A DNA stretch of 14,753 nt, taken from positions 1 to 14,753 of the forward strand of contig VSPF01000067.1 in NCBI GenBank assembly GCA_009775195.1, written 5' to 3'. A program made the position numbers and the translations under genes. The stretch's first letter is position 1; every line of letters starts with the position of its first letter. The stretch is from Muribaculaceae bacterium (GTDB taxonomy: Bacteria; Bacteroidota; Bacteroidia; Bacteroidales; Muribaculaceae). Positions 7,569 through 14,672 of the stretch are shown here, one piece after another. The notes below the pieces were generated by a model, which made no database searches, had not been told where the DNA came from, and was given only the letters and a program-made list of their open reading frames with translations.

Positions 7569-7865
7569 TCAGTCTATGCCGGCCAGCAGTTGGTCGATGC
7601 GGTCTTCGAAAGACTGCAGAAGTCCTTTCTGCTCCTGTACCTGGCGTGTCTGGCGGTATAGCATATCGGCATAATAGAGGGCCACCTTTGCCAGCGCGAC
7701 GGTAGGGCCGTCGCCCGAGGTACCATAGATGAGATTTTTGCAGTTCTCGTTGATGCGTTCGATAATCGAGCGGTAGAACGACTCTTCGTTCTCCTTGACG
7801 GGTAGCTTGAAAGGGTCTACACCGACTATGTTTACTGTGATTCTGTGTATCTTCGACTGTTCCAT
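7569..7865 (-). CDS. zapA: Cell division protein ZapA
   Basis: The protein has 98 residues, typical for ZapA. The N-terminal globular part begins with HRITVNIVGVDPFKLPV and continues YRSIIERINE, followed by a C-terminal helix (LAKVALYYADMLYRQTRQVQ.. to the end) that would form the dimer coiled coil. ZapA binds FtsZ in the cytoplasm and bundles protofilaments at the Z-ring. It starts 17 bases after the stop of the coiled-coil gene and is followed directly by the putative 6S RNA. Both genes share the promoter at 8198-8228. Confidence 0.92.
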   Translation of the reverse strand: MEQSKIHRITVNIVGVDPFKLPVKENEESFYRSIIERINENCKNLIYGTSGDGPTVALAKVALYYADMLYRQTRQVQEQKGLLQSFEDRIDQLLAGID

Positions 7866-7882
7866 CGGGTCAGCACGCGGGT

Positions 7883-8182
7883 CTAAATATCCTTCATCAG
7901 GTCGGCGACGCAGGCGTCGATTTCCCGCACTAAATCTGACAGCGTGGCTCGGGCACGGACGGCGCTTTCGGTGTCGGGGGCTATGGCCGACGAGACGCGC
8001 AGGTATTCGTTCTCGACCTGCAGCTTCTCTATCTGCGCTTTGGCGGCTGCAAGTTGCGCCTGTAGTTCCAGTTGTTCTGCCCTGAGCCGGCGGTTGTCGG
8101 CCTGGAGGGTGGAATAGCGCATCACAAGCAATTCGGCTTTGTGCCCCAGTCGGGTCAATTGCTCCGAGAGTTCCGTTGCCAT
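7883..8182 (-). CDS. Small coiled-coil protein upstream of ZapA (ZapB-like candidate)
   Basis: The product has 99 residues and is mostly one predicted coiled coil (about residues 4-65, with heptad-like Leu spacing and many Glu, Gln, Arg and Ala), then a short linker and a second helix (SDLVREIDACVADLMKDI). There are no membrane segments or metal motifs. A small coiled-coil protein directly upstream of zapA is a common Bacteroidetes arrangement, and size and form suggest a cell-division partner comparable with ZapB, but sequence homology to ZapB cannot be claimed. It is the first gene of the operon; its promoter lies 16 bases before the ATG, so the leader is very short. Confidence 0.8.
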   Translation of the reverse strand: MATELSEQLTRLGHKAELLVMRYSTLQADNRRLRAEQLELQAQLAAAKAQIEKLQVENEYLRVSSAIAPDTESAVRARATLSDLVREIDACVADLMKDI

Positions 8183-8197
8183 TTTGTCAAATTTTTA

Positions 8198-8228
8198 CAA
8201 AAGTACTCTTTTTTTCTTAATTCGCAAA
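8198..8228 (-). promoter_or_regulatory. Bacteroidetes-type promoter for the zapA-rny operon
   Basis: On the minus strand TTTG (8228-8225), 19 bases, then TACTTTTG (8205-8198), a full match to TAnnTTTG. It sits 16 bases before the start of the coiled-coil gene. It is the only good promoter I found for the run down to the M24 peptidase. Confidence 0.7.
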
Positions 8229-8285
8229 AATTTCGACGATTTTTCACTCGCTTTCACCCGGAAAAAGCCTTTATAGGAGCCTTAC

Positions 8286-9491
8286 TCAGTATAAGAAGCC
8301 TAACAGCCACATCGGTATTTTATTACCCACGGTAGTTTCTTCTTCATCAACCACAATATAACTACAGGGAATATCGGCAATCTGCCTAAACGACTTACGG
8401 CGTCCTCCGACCTCGAGTGTATATTTCTCATCCACAAGGAAGTCGCCCGTTGGCGGTTCATAGATTGTATGCCCCACAGCAAGCATAGAGGCGACAAAAG
8501 TCTCACGCACGGTGCCTATCTCTTGTTTGCTCGTCAGTGAATAAAGCATATCGGCGTTATCAAACAGTATTTTTGCCGGCTTGGCGACCGATTTCGGCGA
8601 CCGCCAGCCACTGTTGACAGACCTCAATATAGCCCCCTTGGCAAGTATGTCGAACATCTTGACAAGCGTATTACGCGAAACCTCTACCTTCTTGCTCAAC
8701 TCGGAGGCATTAAGTGTAAAAGGCGACTCCATAGATATGACATAGAGCAGGCGGCGCAATTTCTGTATGGTTTCGTATTCAATATTTTCGACCGCAGGCA
8801 AATCTTGAGTCAGCGATGCGTCGATGATGCGCTCGATACGGCCATAATAACTACCCCTACTGCCACTACTCCTATAAAAAGGATAATATGCCTTGCCAAG
8901 GTATGCCTCGAAGAGCGACAACACTTTGTCTGGCAGTGCATTTATAATCTCCCACTGTATTTCGGTGCCACGCCCGCATATTTCATCAAACGTATATGGC
9001 CGGATATTAGCAATCCCCTCAAAGACAAGATATTCGCGAAAAGAGAGGCCATAGAGCCGATATGGCAGACAGCGCCGGCTCAAATCGGCAAGCGCATTGT
9101 CAAGATGTATGATAGAGCTGCCGGTAAAAGCTACATGGTAACCGGGATAAGAATCATAGATATTCTTCAACTCCTGTTGCCAATTGCCATTATAACGATG
9201 TATTTCATCTAAAAAAAGATGCGTGCCGCCGTGGGTATAGTGATATTCTACAAGGTCGAGTATCTTATTGTCGGCAAACCACAGGTTGTCGCACGAAGCA
9301 TACAACGCGGTGCCCGACGGCCCGAATTGTTCTTTGATACGCTGCCACATCATAGTAGATTTACCAACACCACGGGCACCCTGTATCATCACAAGACGGT
9401 CGTCCCACTCTGTCTGATAATACAAATAGCGGTGTAGTGTGGTATCGACGGCGGCAACAAGTCGTTGCGATGTCCTTATCAAATTTTCCAT
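8286..9491 (-). CDS. AAA ATPase with DUF4143-type C-terminal domain
   Basis: The protein has 401 residues. N-terminal P-loop ATPase: Walker A GARGVGKST at 38-46 and Walker B HLFLDEIH at 91-98, followed by a sensor-like AFTGSS. A winged-helix-like middle (ELSKKVEVSRNTLVKMFDIL) precedes a C-terminal DUF4143-like part with VRETFVASML and then GDFLVDEKYTLEVGG plus RRK, a pattern like the D...ExK core of restriction-type nucleases. These proteins are very common in Bacteroidetes and archaea; their substrate is unknown. An ATG 7 codons upstream (9512) falls within the -7 promoter box, so the start at 9491 is preferred. The gene is a single unit with its own promoter and a cluster of palindromes upstream. 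Base composition is more AT-rich than its neighbours, in keeping with horizontal gain. Confidence 0.9.
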   Translation of the reverse strand: MENLIRTSQRLVAAVDTTLHRYLYYQTEWDDRLVMIQGARGVGKSTMMWQRIKEQFGPSGTALYASCDNLWFADNKILDLVEYHYTHGGTHLFLDEIHRYNGNWQQELKNIYDSYPGYHVAFTGSSIIHLDNALADLSRRCLPYRLYGLSFREYLVFEGIANIRPYTFDEICGRGTEIQWEIINALPDKVLSLFEAYLGKAYYPFYRSSGSRGSYYGRIERIIDASLTQDLPAVENIEYETIQKLRRLLYVISMESPFTLNASELSKKVEVSRNTLVKMFDILAKGAILRSVNSGWRSPKSVAKPAKILFDNADMLYSLTSKQEIGTVRETFVASMLAVGHTIYEPPTGDFLVDEKYTLEVGGRRKSFRQIADIPCSYIVVDEEETTVGNKIPMWLLGFLY

Positions 9492-9509
9492 ACCATATGA
9501 TTTATGGCA

Positions 9510-9541
9510 CAAATATAGTGAAATTGCTCTTTAGAAACAAC
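9510..9541 (-). promoter_or_regulatory. Promoter of the AAA ATPase gene
   Basis: On the minus strand TATATTTG (9517-9510) matches TAnnTTTG fully; GTTG (9541-9538), 20 bases upstream, is a three-of-four match to TTTG. The upstream box lies in the first palindrome of the cluster, so anything binding the palindromes could block or modulate this promoter. Confidence 0.6.
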
Positions 9542-9615
9542 AATTTTGCTCAAAATTGCTCTTTAGAGAAAGCAATTTTGGCCGGAATTGCTTTTTCGAG
9601 AGAGCAATCCCGGCC
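9521..9615. repeat. Cluster of three palindromes upstream of the AAA ATPase
   Basis: Three related inverted repeats stand head to tail. Unit 1 (9521-9547) has arms aaattg/caattt. Unit 2 (9551-9580) has perfect 10-base arms caaaattgct/agcaattttg with loop ctttagagaa. Unit 3 (9580-9615) has 13-base arms with one mismatch, ggccggaattgct/agcaatcccggcc. The words AATTGCT and CTTTAGA or TTTCGAGA recur. Units 1 and 2 also form a nested palindrome (caattttg-ct-caaaattg, 9541-9558). They occupy the gap between tnaA and the ATPase gene. Confidence 0.8.
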
Positions 9616-9642
9616 AAAATTAGAATTTATAGGCAATCGCCG

Positions 9643-11016
9643 CTATTTACACGGCTCGAGCTGCACGGTGAAGTGGCGCATCAACGGGGCCTCCCAGGTG
9701 ATACGCACGCCGCGAGTGATTTCGTGACGACGGTCGAAGACATTCTTGAGGGCGGCGGCCACGACGGCCATGTGGTTGTCGGTATAGGTGCGGCGCGGTA
9801 TGGCAAGGCGCAGCAGGTCGAGGCCCCCGAAGCGGTTTTCGCGAGTCACGGGGTCGCGGTCGGCAAGTATGTAGCCGATTTCACAGCCACGGATACCGGC
9901 CTCGAGGTAAAGCTCTACGGTGAGGGTCTGGGCCGGGAACTCCTCTTTGGGCACCTCGGTCAAAATCTTAGAGGCATCAACAAAGATGGCATGGCCGCCG
10001 GCCGGGCGCTGATAGGGTATGCCGTATTCGTCGAGAAGTTTGGCAAGGTATTCTACCTGGTGTATGCGCGTATGCAGGTTGTCGAACTCAGTGTTCTCGT
10101 CGAGGCCGACGGCAAGGGCCTCCATGTCGCGGCCGTTCATGCCGCCGTAGGTCAGGTAGCCCTCGAAGGGGATAGAGAAACGCTGCGCGTCGACAGCCCA
10201 GTCGGCGTGGCGCGTGGCGATGAAGCCACCCATATTGACGATTGCGTCTTTCTTTGCCGACATGGTCATGCCGTCGGCAAGGTCGAACATCTCGCGCACA
10301 ATCTCCTTGATAGTCTTGTCGGCATAGCCCGGTTCGCGCATCTTGATGAAGTATGCGTTTTCGGCAAAGCGGGCCGAGTCGAATATCACGCGCAAGCCGT
10401 GGCGGTCGGCCACCTCGCGCACGGCACGCAGGTTGGCCATCGACACCGGCTGGCCGCCGGCAGTGTTATTAGTAATGGTGACGATGATAAACGGCACGTG
10501 CCCGGCCTCGCTGACGGCTTTTTCGAGCTTGGCGATATCCACATTGCCTTTGAAGGGATACTCGAGCTGGGTATCGCGTGCCTCGTCGATGGTGCAGTCT
10601 ACGGCGAAGGCACCACGGCTCTCGATATGGCCCTTGGTGGTGTCGAAGTGCGAGTTACCGGGCACCACGTCGCCCTTCTTGACAAGTGCGCTGAATAGCA
10701 CATTCTCGGCGGCACGGCCCTGGTGGGTCGGTATCACATGCTCAAAACCGGTGAGGCGTGTGATGGTGTCGCGCATCTTGAAGAACGAGCGCGCACCGGC
10801 ATAGCTCTCGTCGCCCATCATCATCGCAGACCACTGGCGGTCGCTCATCGCGCCGGTACCCGAGTCGGTGAGAAGGTCGATATATACCTGGTCGGCAGGG
10901 AGTTGAAAAACATTGTAGTGTGCGGCACGTATCCACTCCTCGCGCTCGGCACGAGTACTCTTGCGGATAGGCTCTACCATCTTGATGCGCCATGATTCGG
11001 CAAAAGGCAGTTCCAT
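9643..11016 (-). CDS. tnaA: Tryptophanase (tryptophan indole-lyase)
   Basis: The protein has 457 residues, close to the 471 of E. coli TnaA. It is a PLP enzyme splitting tryptophan to indole, pyruvate and ammonia in the cytoplasm. The PLP lysine is K256 in TMSAKKDAIV; other family motifs are PTHQGRAAEN (96-105), DSARFAENAYFIK (213-225) and RLAIPRRTYT. The close relative tyrosine phenol-lyase is distinguished by three positions: here D125 (HFDTT), I380 (GCEIG) and H448 (MRHFT) correspond to the Asp, Ile/Val and His of tryptophanase rather than the Thr, Arg and Phe of the phenol-lyase. It is a single gene with a promoter at 11046-11078 and up to two more promoter-like repeats behind it. I see no tnaC-like leader peptide and no tnaB permease gene next to it. 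Confidence 0.93.
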   Translation of the reverse strand: MELPFAESWRIKMVEPIRKSTRAEREEWIRAAHYNVFQLPADQVYIDLLTDSGTGAMSDRQWSAMMMGDESYAGARSFFKMRDTITRLTGFEHVIPTHQGRAAENVLFSALVKKGDVVPGNSHFDTTKGHIESRGAFAVDCTIDEARDTQLEYPFKGNVDIAKLEKAVSEAGHVPFIIVTITNNTAGGQPVSMANLRAVREVADRHGLRVIFDSARFAENAYFIKMREPGYADKTIKEIVREMFDLADGMTMSAKKDAIVNMGGFIATRHADWAVDAQRFSIPFEGYLTYGGMNGRDMEALAVGLDENTEFDNLHTRIHQVEYLAKLLDEYGIPYQRPAGGHAIFVDASKILTEVPKEEFPAQTLTVELYLEAGIRGCEIGYILADRDPVTRENRFGGLDLLRLAIPRRTYTDNHMAVVAAALKNVFDRRHEITRGVRITWEAPLMRHFTVQLEPCK

Positions 11017-11045
11017 ATATTGATAGATTTAAGGGTTTTCGGTGA

Positions 11046-11078
11046 CAAAGATACGAAAAAGTCGAGTGTAATGCCAAA
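11046..11078 (-). promoter_or_regulatory. Proximal promoter of tnaA
   Basis: On the minus strand TTTG (11078-11075), 21 bases, then TATCTTTG (11053-11046), a full match to TAnnTTTG, 30 bases before the tnaA ATG. The expected start of transcription is near 11037-11042, giving a leader of about 20-25 bases. It is unit 1 of the 74-bp tandem repeat. Confidence 0.72.
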
Positions 11079-11240
11079 TTTATTTGAGCATTACCGAGCG
11101 TGAGTATCTTCGGCGTAGCCAACGATACGAATAAGTCGAGAGCAAATCAAAATTTATTTTGGATTTGCCGAGCGAGAGTATCTAAGACGAAGTCAAAGAT
11201 ACAAAAAAGTCGAGAGGATTGCCAAATTTATTTGTCGCCA
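11046..11240. repeat. 74-bp tandem repeat of covarying palindromes with promoter-like boxes
   Basis: Three units are in exact 74-base register: gatac at 11050, 11124 and 11198. Each has gatac, A-rich stretch, aagtcgag, a variable arm, a core like CAAATTTATTTG, and in units 1 and 2 the second arm, ccgagcg and gtatc. The variable arms change but still pair: gtaatgc/gcattac (11068-11074 with 11088-11094) and gcaaatc/gatttgc (11142-11148 with 11162-11168). Unit 3 is truncated and has lost its second arm. On the minus strand units 1 and 3 carry TTTG-N21-TATCTTTG; unit 2 has TATCGTTG. Confidence 0.85.
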
Positions 11241-11392
11241 ATATGAGTATGGGAGAATAAGAAGAAACATAATGTCATAAAAACAAAATTTACAAAAAAT
11301 TTTTTGTCACTTATGTCCTTTTGTATTTATGTGCTTTCGTTCAGGCAAGGCTGCAATTTATCATAGGCGCACGAAATATCCCCAAAAAGCCG

Positions 11393-11400
11393 TAACTTTG
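11393..11400 (+). promoter_or_regulatory. -7 box of tcdA promoter
   Basis: TAACTTTG fully matches TAnnTTTG and ends only 4 bases before the tcdA ATG (11405). No TTTG lies at the usual distance upstream. Transcription would start at or next to the ATG, implying a leaderless mRNA. The rest of the gap (11241-11392) is AT-rich, with a 16-base palindrome acaaaaaattttttgt at 11292-11307 and no gene. Confidence 0.6.
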
Positions 11401-11404
11401 CCGC

Positions 11405-12139
11405 ATGGAAACGAATGAAATACCGCCGTGTTTTGAGCGTACCGCCCTGGTGGCCGGCAGCGACATGATGGCCCGAATGGCAGCAGCGAGGGTTACCGTC
11501 TTCGGTGTCGGTGGCGTGGGCTCGTGGTGCGTAGAGGCTCTCGCACGCTCGGGCATCGGCAATATCACCATCGTCGACCCCGACGAGGTAGCCGTGTCGA
11601 ACATCAACCGTCAGCTACCGGCCCTACACTCTACCGTAGGGCGACCCAAGGTAGAAGTCGTGGCCCGGCGCATTGCCGACATAAACCCTGCCGCCAAAGT
11701 CACCGCCATACAGGGCCGCTATACGCCCGACAACGGGGCTTCGTTCAATCTCGCCGACGAAGATTTCGTAATCGACGCCATCGACTCGCTCGCCGACAAG
11801 GCCGACCTAATCTTGCGTTGCACCGACCCGGCGACGGCTCCGCGCACAGCCTTCTACTCCTCGATGGGTGCGGCCCGCAAGCTCGACCCGGCCAAAATCC
11901 GCACAACCGAGTTCTGGAAAGTCGACGGCTGCCCGCTGGCACGCGCCCTGCGCACGCGCTTCCGCCGCTCGGGTATATTCCCACGCCGCAAATTCCAGTG
12001 CGTCTACAGCCCCGAGACACTGCCCCACCGCCTCAACGACGGCTCCGGCGCCAACGGCACCTTCGCCCACGCCACCGCCATCTTCGGCCTCACCCTCGCC
12101 AGCCTCGTCATAACCCGGCTGTACAATTCACACGACTGA
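11405..12139 (+). CDS. tcdA: tRNA threonylcarbamoyladenosine dehydratase TcdA (CsdL)
   Basis: The protein has 244 residues of the E1-like ThiF/MoeB/HesA family. The N-terminal Rossmann nucleotide loop is VFGVGGVGSWCVEAL; then IVDPDEVAVSNINRQLPA (adenylate-binding and substrate-loop residues) and VIDAIDSLADKADL. The short form without MoeB zinc cysteines, the FERTALVAGSD start and the C-terminal ..GTFAHATAIFGLTLASLVI match TcdA. It uses ATP to cyclise t6A37 to ct6A in tRNAs that decode ANN codons. It is the only plus-strand gene, converging on pnp with a terminator between them. The start fits the family, and the -7 box just before it points to leaderless translation. Confidence 0.9.
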   Translation: METNEIPPCFERTALVAGSDMMARMAAARVTVFGVGGVGSWCVEALARSGIGNITIVDPDEVAVSNINRQLPALHSTVGRPKVEVVARRIADINPAAKVTAIQGRYTPDNGASFNLADEDFVIDAIDSLADKADLILRCTDPATAPRTAFYSSMGAARKLDPAKIRTTEFWKVDGCPLARALRTRFRRSGIFPRRKFQCVYSPETLPHRLNDGSGANGTFAHATAIFGLTLASLVITRLYNSHD

Positions 12140-12213
12140 CGAAGTCGCCCCGACATGATAAAACATAGGGGTATAAAGGCATAGGAAACAAAGCATCGTA
12201 AATACCTAAAAAT

Positions 12214-12245
12214 CAGCGCCCCGGGAGGAGACTCTCGGGGCGCTG
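12214..12245 (-). terminator. Intrinsic terminator of pnp
   Basis: Ten perfect base pairs cagcgccccg/cggggcgctg (12214-12223 with 12236-12245) extend by four inner pairs including one G-T, leaving a four-base loop. On the minus strand the stem is followed by ATTTTT. It lies 18 bases past the pnp stop. On the plus strand no T-run follows, so tcdA transcripts would be stopped less well. The stretch 12140-12213 holds nothing else I can name. Confidence 0.85.
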
Positions 12246-12262
12246 GGGGTTATGGTTTAGGT

Positions 12263-14527
12263 TTAGTCTTCTTTAGGACGACGGGGACCACGGTCGCCTT
12301 CACGGCGGGGACGGTCGCCATCACGACGAGGGCCACGGTCGCCTTCGCGGCGGGGACGGTCACCCTCGCGGCGCGGGCCGCGTTCGCCACGGGGCTTGCG
12401 CTCGGGCTCTACCCAGCCTTCGGGCTTGGGAAGGAGTGCGCGCATCGACAGGCGGTACTTGCCGGTCTTGGGGTCGATTTCGATGAGCTTGACCTGTACC
12501 TTGTCGCCTTCTTTGAGGCCGCTGGCGGCCATGTCTTCGAGGCGCGACCATGCTATTTCGCTGATGTGGAGAAGGCCGTCGCGGTGAGGCATGAACTCTA
12601 CAAAGGCGCCGAAGTCCATAATCGAGCGGACAGTGCCCTCGTAGACCTTGCCTTCTTCGGGCAGCTCGACGATGGCGTTTATCATAGCCAGGGCCTTGTC
12701 AATCGCGGCCTTGTTGCTGGCAGCAACCTCGATATATCCGCCTTCGGGGATTTCGTCGATTGATACGGTGGCACCGCTTTCTTCCTGTATGCCTTGTATG
12801 ATTTTTCCGCCCGGGCCGATGACGGCGCCGATGAGCTCCTTGGGTATGAGCATGGTGACGATGCGGGGCACGTGGGGCTTGTAGTCCTCGCGGGGTGCGG
12901 GTATGGTCTGCTCGATGATGTCGAGGATGTGGAGACGGCCCTCGCGTGCCTGGTTGAGGGCGCGCTCGAGGATTTCGTAGCTCAGGCCGTCACACTTGAT
13001 ATCCATCTGTGTGGCGGTGATGCCGTCGCGTGTGCCTGTCACCTTGAAGTCCATGTCGCCAAGGTGGTCTTCATCGCCGAGGATATCGCTCAGGATGGCG
13101 TATTTAGTGCCGTCGCTAATCAGGCCCATCGCAACGCCGCTGACGGGCTTCTTCATCTTCACACCGGCATCGAGGAGTGCCAGCGTGCCGGCACATACCG
13201 TTGCCATCGACGACGAGCCGTTCGACTCGAGAATGTCGCTGACGATGCGGCATACATAGGGGAAGTCGTCGGGGAACATGCGCTTGAGGGCGCGGTGGGC
13301 AAGGTTGCCGTGGCCGATTTCGCGGCGGCCTACGCCGCGCTGTGCCTTGGCCTCGCCGGTAGAGAAGGGAGGAAAGTTGTAGTGGAGCAGGAAGCGCTCA
13401 GAGGTCTGGTTGAGCACCTCGTCGACCATCTTCTCGTCGAGCTTGGTACCGAGGGTGGCAGTAGCCAGGGCCTGGGTCTCGCCACGGGTGAATACTGCCG
13501 AACCGTGGGGGCCGGGCAGGTAGTCGACCTCGCACCAGATGGGGCGGATTTCGGTGGTCTTGCGGCCGTCGAGACGCACGCCTTCGTCGAGCACGCAGCG
13601 GCGCATGGCCTCTTTCTCTACGTCGTGATAGTAGCGTTTTACCAGGGGAGCCTTTTCTTCGCGCTCTTCTTCGGGGAGCGACTCGATATAGTCGTTGCAG
13701 ATAGCGTCGAAGCTGTCCTGGCGCCAATGCTTGTCGGCGCAGCCGGCCTTGGCAATGGCATATGCGCGGTCATAGCACTTGGCCTTGACGTCGGCACGGA
13801 GGTCTTCGTCGTTTACTTCGTGGCAGTAGTCGCGCTTAACAGTCTTGCCGGCTTCTTCGGCAAGCTCCATCTGGGCCTTGCAGAGCACCTTGATGGCATC
13901 GTGGGCGGTGCGCAGGGCCTCGAGGAGGTCGGCCTCGCTGGCCTCGTCCATCTCGCCCTCGACCATCATGATGTTGTCGTAGGTTGCACCTACCATCAGC
14001 TCCATGTCGGCGTCTTTCATCTGCTCGTATGTGGGGTCGATGACGAATTTGCCATTGACACGTGCTACGCGCACCTCGCCGATGGGGCCGTTGAAGGGAA
14101 TGTCGCTCACAGCCAGGGCTGCTGATGCGGCAAGGCCGGCAAGGCAGTCGGGAGCGTCTACGCCGTCGGCCGAGTATAGGGTGATGTTGACAAATGTGTC
14201 TGCGTGGTAATTGTCAGGGAAGAGGGGACGGAGTACGCGGTCAACGAGACGGGCTGTAAGCACCTCGTAGTCGCTGGCGCGGCCTTCGCGTTTGAGGAAA
14301 CCGCCGGGGAAACGGCCGGCAGCCGAAAATTTTTCTTTGTATTCAACTTGCAGGGGCATAAAGTCGACACCCTCTCCTGCTTCCTTGGCCGAGACAACCG
14401 TGGCCAGGAGCATGGTGTTGCCCATGCGCACTTCGACCGCTCCATCAGCTTGCTTGGCCAGCTTGCCGGTCTCGATGGTAATTTCCCGGCCGTCAGGCAG
14501 CGTGATGGTTTTCTTAAAGATATTCAT
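12263..14527 (-). CDS. pnp: Polynucleotide phosphorylase
   Basis: The protein has 754 residues. It is a trimeric phosphorolytic 3'-5' exoribonuclease in the cytoplasm. Domains: first RNase PH domain (about 5-140, with EYKEKFSAAGRFPGGF), helical linker, second RNase PH domain (about 320-545, with GEAKAQRGVGRREIGHG and the metal-binding acidic stretch LGDEDHLGDMDF), KH domain (about 570-615, IGAVIGPGGKIIQ) and S1 domain (626-697, GKVYEGTVRSIMDFGAFVEF). It ends in an Arg/Gly/Asp repeat tail. It has its own promoter and terminator and is therefore a single-gene unit; rpsO, its usual neighbour in proteobacteria, is not present. With rny and ricT 5 kb away, much of the mRNA decay machinery is encoded in this window. 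Confidence 0.98.
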   Translation of the reverse strand: MNIFKKTITLPDGREITIETGKLAKQADGAVEVRMGNTMLLATVVSAKEAGEGVDFMPLQVEYKEKFSAAGRFPGGFLKREGRASDYEVLTARLVDRVLRPLFPDNYHADTFVNITLYSADGVDAPDCLAGLAASAALAVSDIPFNGPIGEVRVARVNGKFVIDPTYEQMKDADMELMVGATYDNIMMVEGEMDEASEADLLEALRTAHDAIKVLCKAQMELAEEAGKTVKRDYCHEVNDEDLRADVKAKCYDRAYAIAKAGCADKHWRQDSFDAICNDYIESLPEEEREEKAPLVKRYYHDVEKEAMRRCVLDEGVRLDGRKTTEIRPIWCEVDYLPGPHGSAVFTRGETQALATATLGTKLDEKMVDEVLNQTSERFLLHYNFPPFSTGEAKAQRGVGRREIGHGNLAHRALKRMFPDDFPYVCRIVSDILESNGSSSMATVCAGTLALLDAGVKMKKPVSGVAMGLISDGTKYAILSDILGDEDHLGDMDFKVTGTRDGITATQMDIKCDGLSYEILERALNQAREGRLHILDIIEQTIPAPREDYKPHVPRIVTMLIPKELIGAVIGPGGKIIQGIQEESGATVSIDEIPEGGYIEVAASNKAAIDKALAMINAIVELPEEGKVYEGTVRSIMDFGAFVEFMPHRDGLLHISEIAWSRLEDMAASGLKEGDKVQVKLIEIDPKTGKYRLSMRALLPKPEGWVEPERKPRGERGPRREGDRPRREGDRGPRRDGDRPRREGDRGPRRPKED
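12266..12382 (-). repeat. 45-bp coding repeats for the Arg/Gly/Asp tail of PNPase
   Basis: Residues 716-730, 731-745 and 746-754 repeat a 15-residue unit: RGPRREGDRPRREGD, the same with one Glu-to-Asp change, and a partial RGPRRPKED. The unit resembles RNA-binding RGG/RG-rich tails. In DNA it forms a 45-base tandem repeat that could expand or contract. Confidence 0.85.
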
Positions 14528-14566
14528 AAATTCTTGTTATATATGTATTTTTCTCGAATATTCGCG

Positions 14567-14598
14567 CAAAGATACGAAAAAAAACATTAGCAGCCAAA
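14567..14598 (-). promoter_or_regulatory. Promoter of pnp
   Basis: On the minus strand TTTG (14598-14595), 20 bases, then TATCTTTG (14574-14567), a full match to TAnnTTTG. The predicted transcript starts near 14560 and has a leader of about 33 bases before the ATG at 14527. The sequence around the upstream box (gccaaattta) is shared with the tnaA repeat units. Confidence 0.75.
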
Positions 14599-14631
14599 TT
14601 TACTTCGTGGCAGTTTTAACAAGCGCAAAAG

Positions 14632-14672
14632 GAAATGGATAAACATGTGCGGTGCACATATTTATCCATTTC
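14632..14672. terminator. 19-bp inverted repeat upstream of pnp promoter
   Basis: The arms 14632-14650 and 14654-14672 pair over 19 bases with a single G-T type mismatch and a three-base loop (ggt). No long T-run follows on either side (CCTTTT on the minus strand), so it may be a weak terminator of a gene beyond the right edge or a protein-binding palindrome. From 14673 to the window end I see AT-rich sequence and no gene. Confidence 0.5.

Noticed and set aside
9492..9512. Upstream ATG at 9512 for the AAA ATPase
   Set aside because: It overlaps the -7 promoter box, so it would not be in the transcript.
9521..9615. CRISPR array
   Set aside because: The units are palindromes of unequal length with no spacers of constant size and no cas genes nearby.
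9556..10698. Open frame of 380 codons on the plus strand opposite tnaA
   Set aside because: It runs through the palindromes and then mirrors tryptophanase codons; shadow frame.
9643..11016. Tyrosine phenol-lyase
   Set aside because: The three specificity residues are of tryptophanase type (Asp, Ile, His).
11046..11240. CRISPR array or phage attachment site
   Set aside because: Units are contiguous at a 74-base period, without unique spacers, tRNA gene or integrase.
12794..14125. Open frame of 443 codons on the plus strand opposite pnp
   Set aside because: It is antisense to the conserved PNPase core and its translation is Val/Ala/Gly-rich without motifs.
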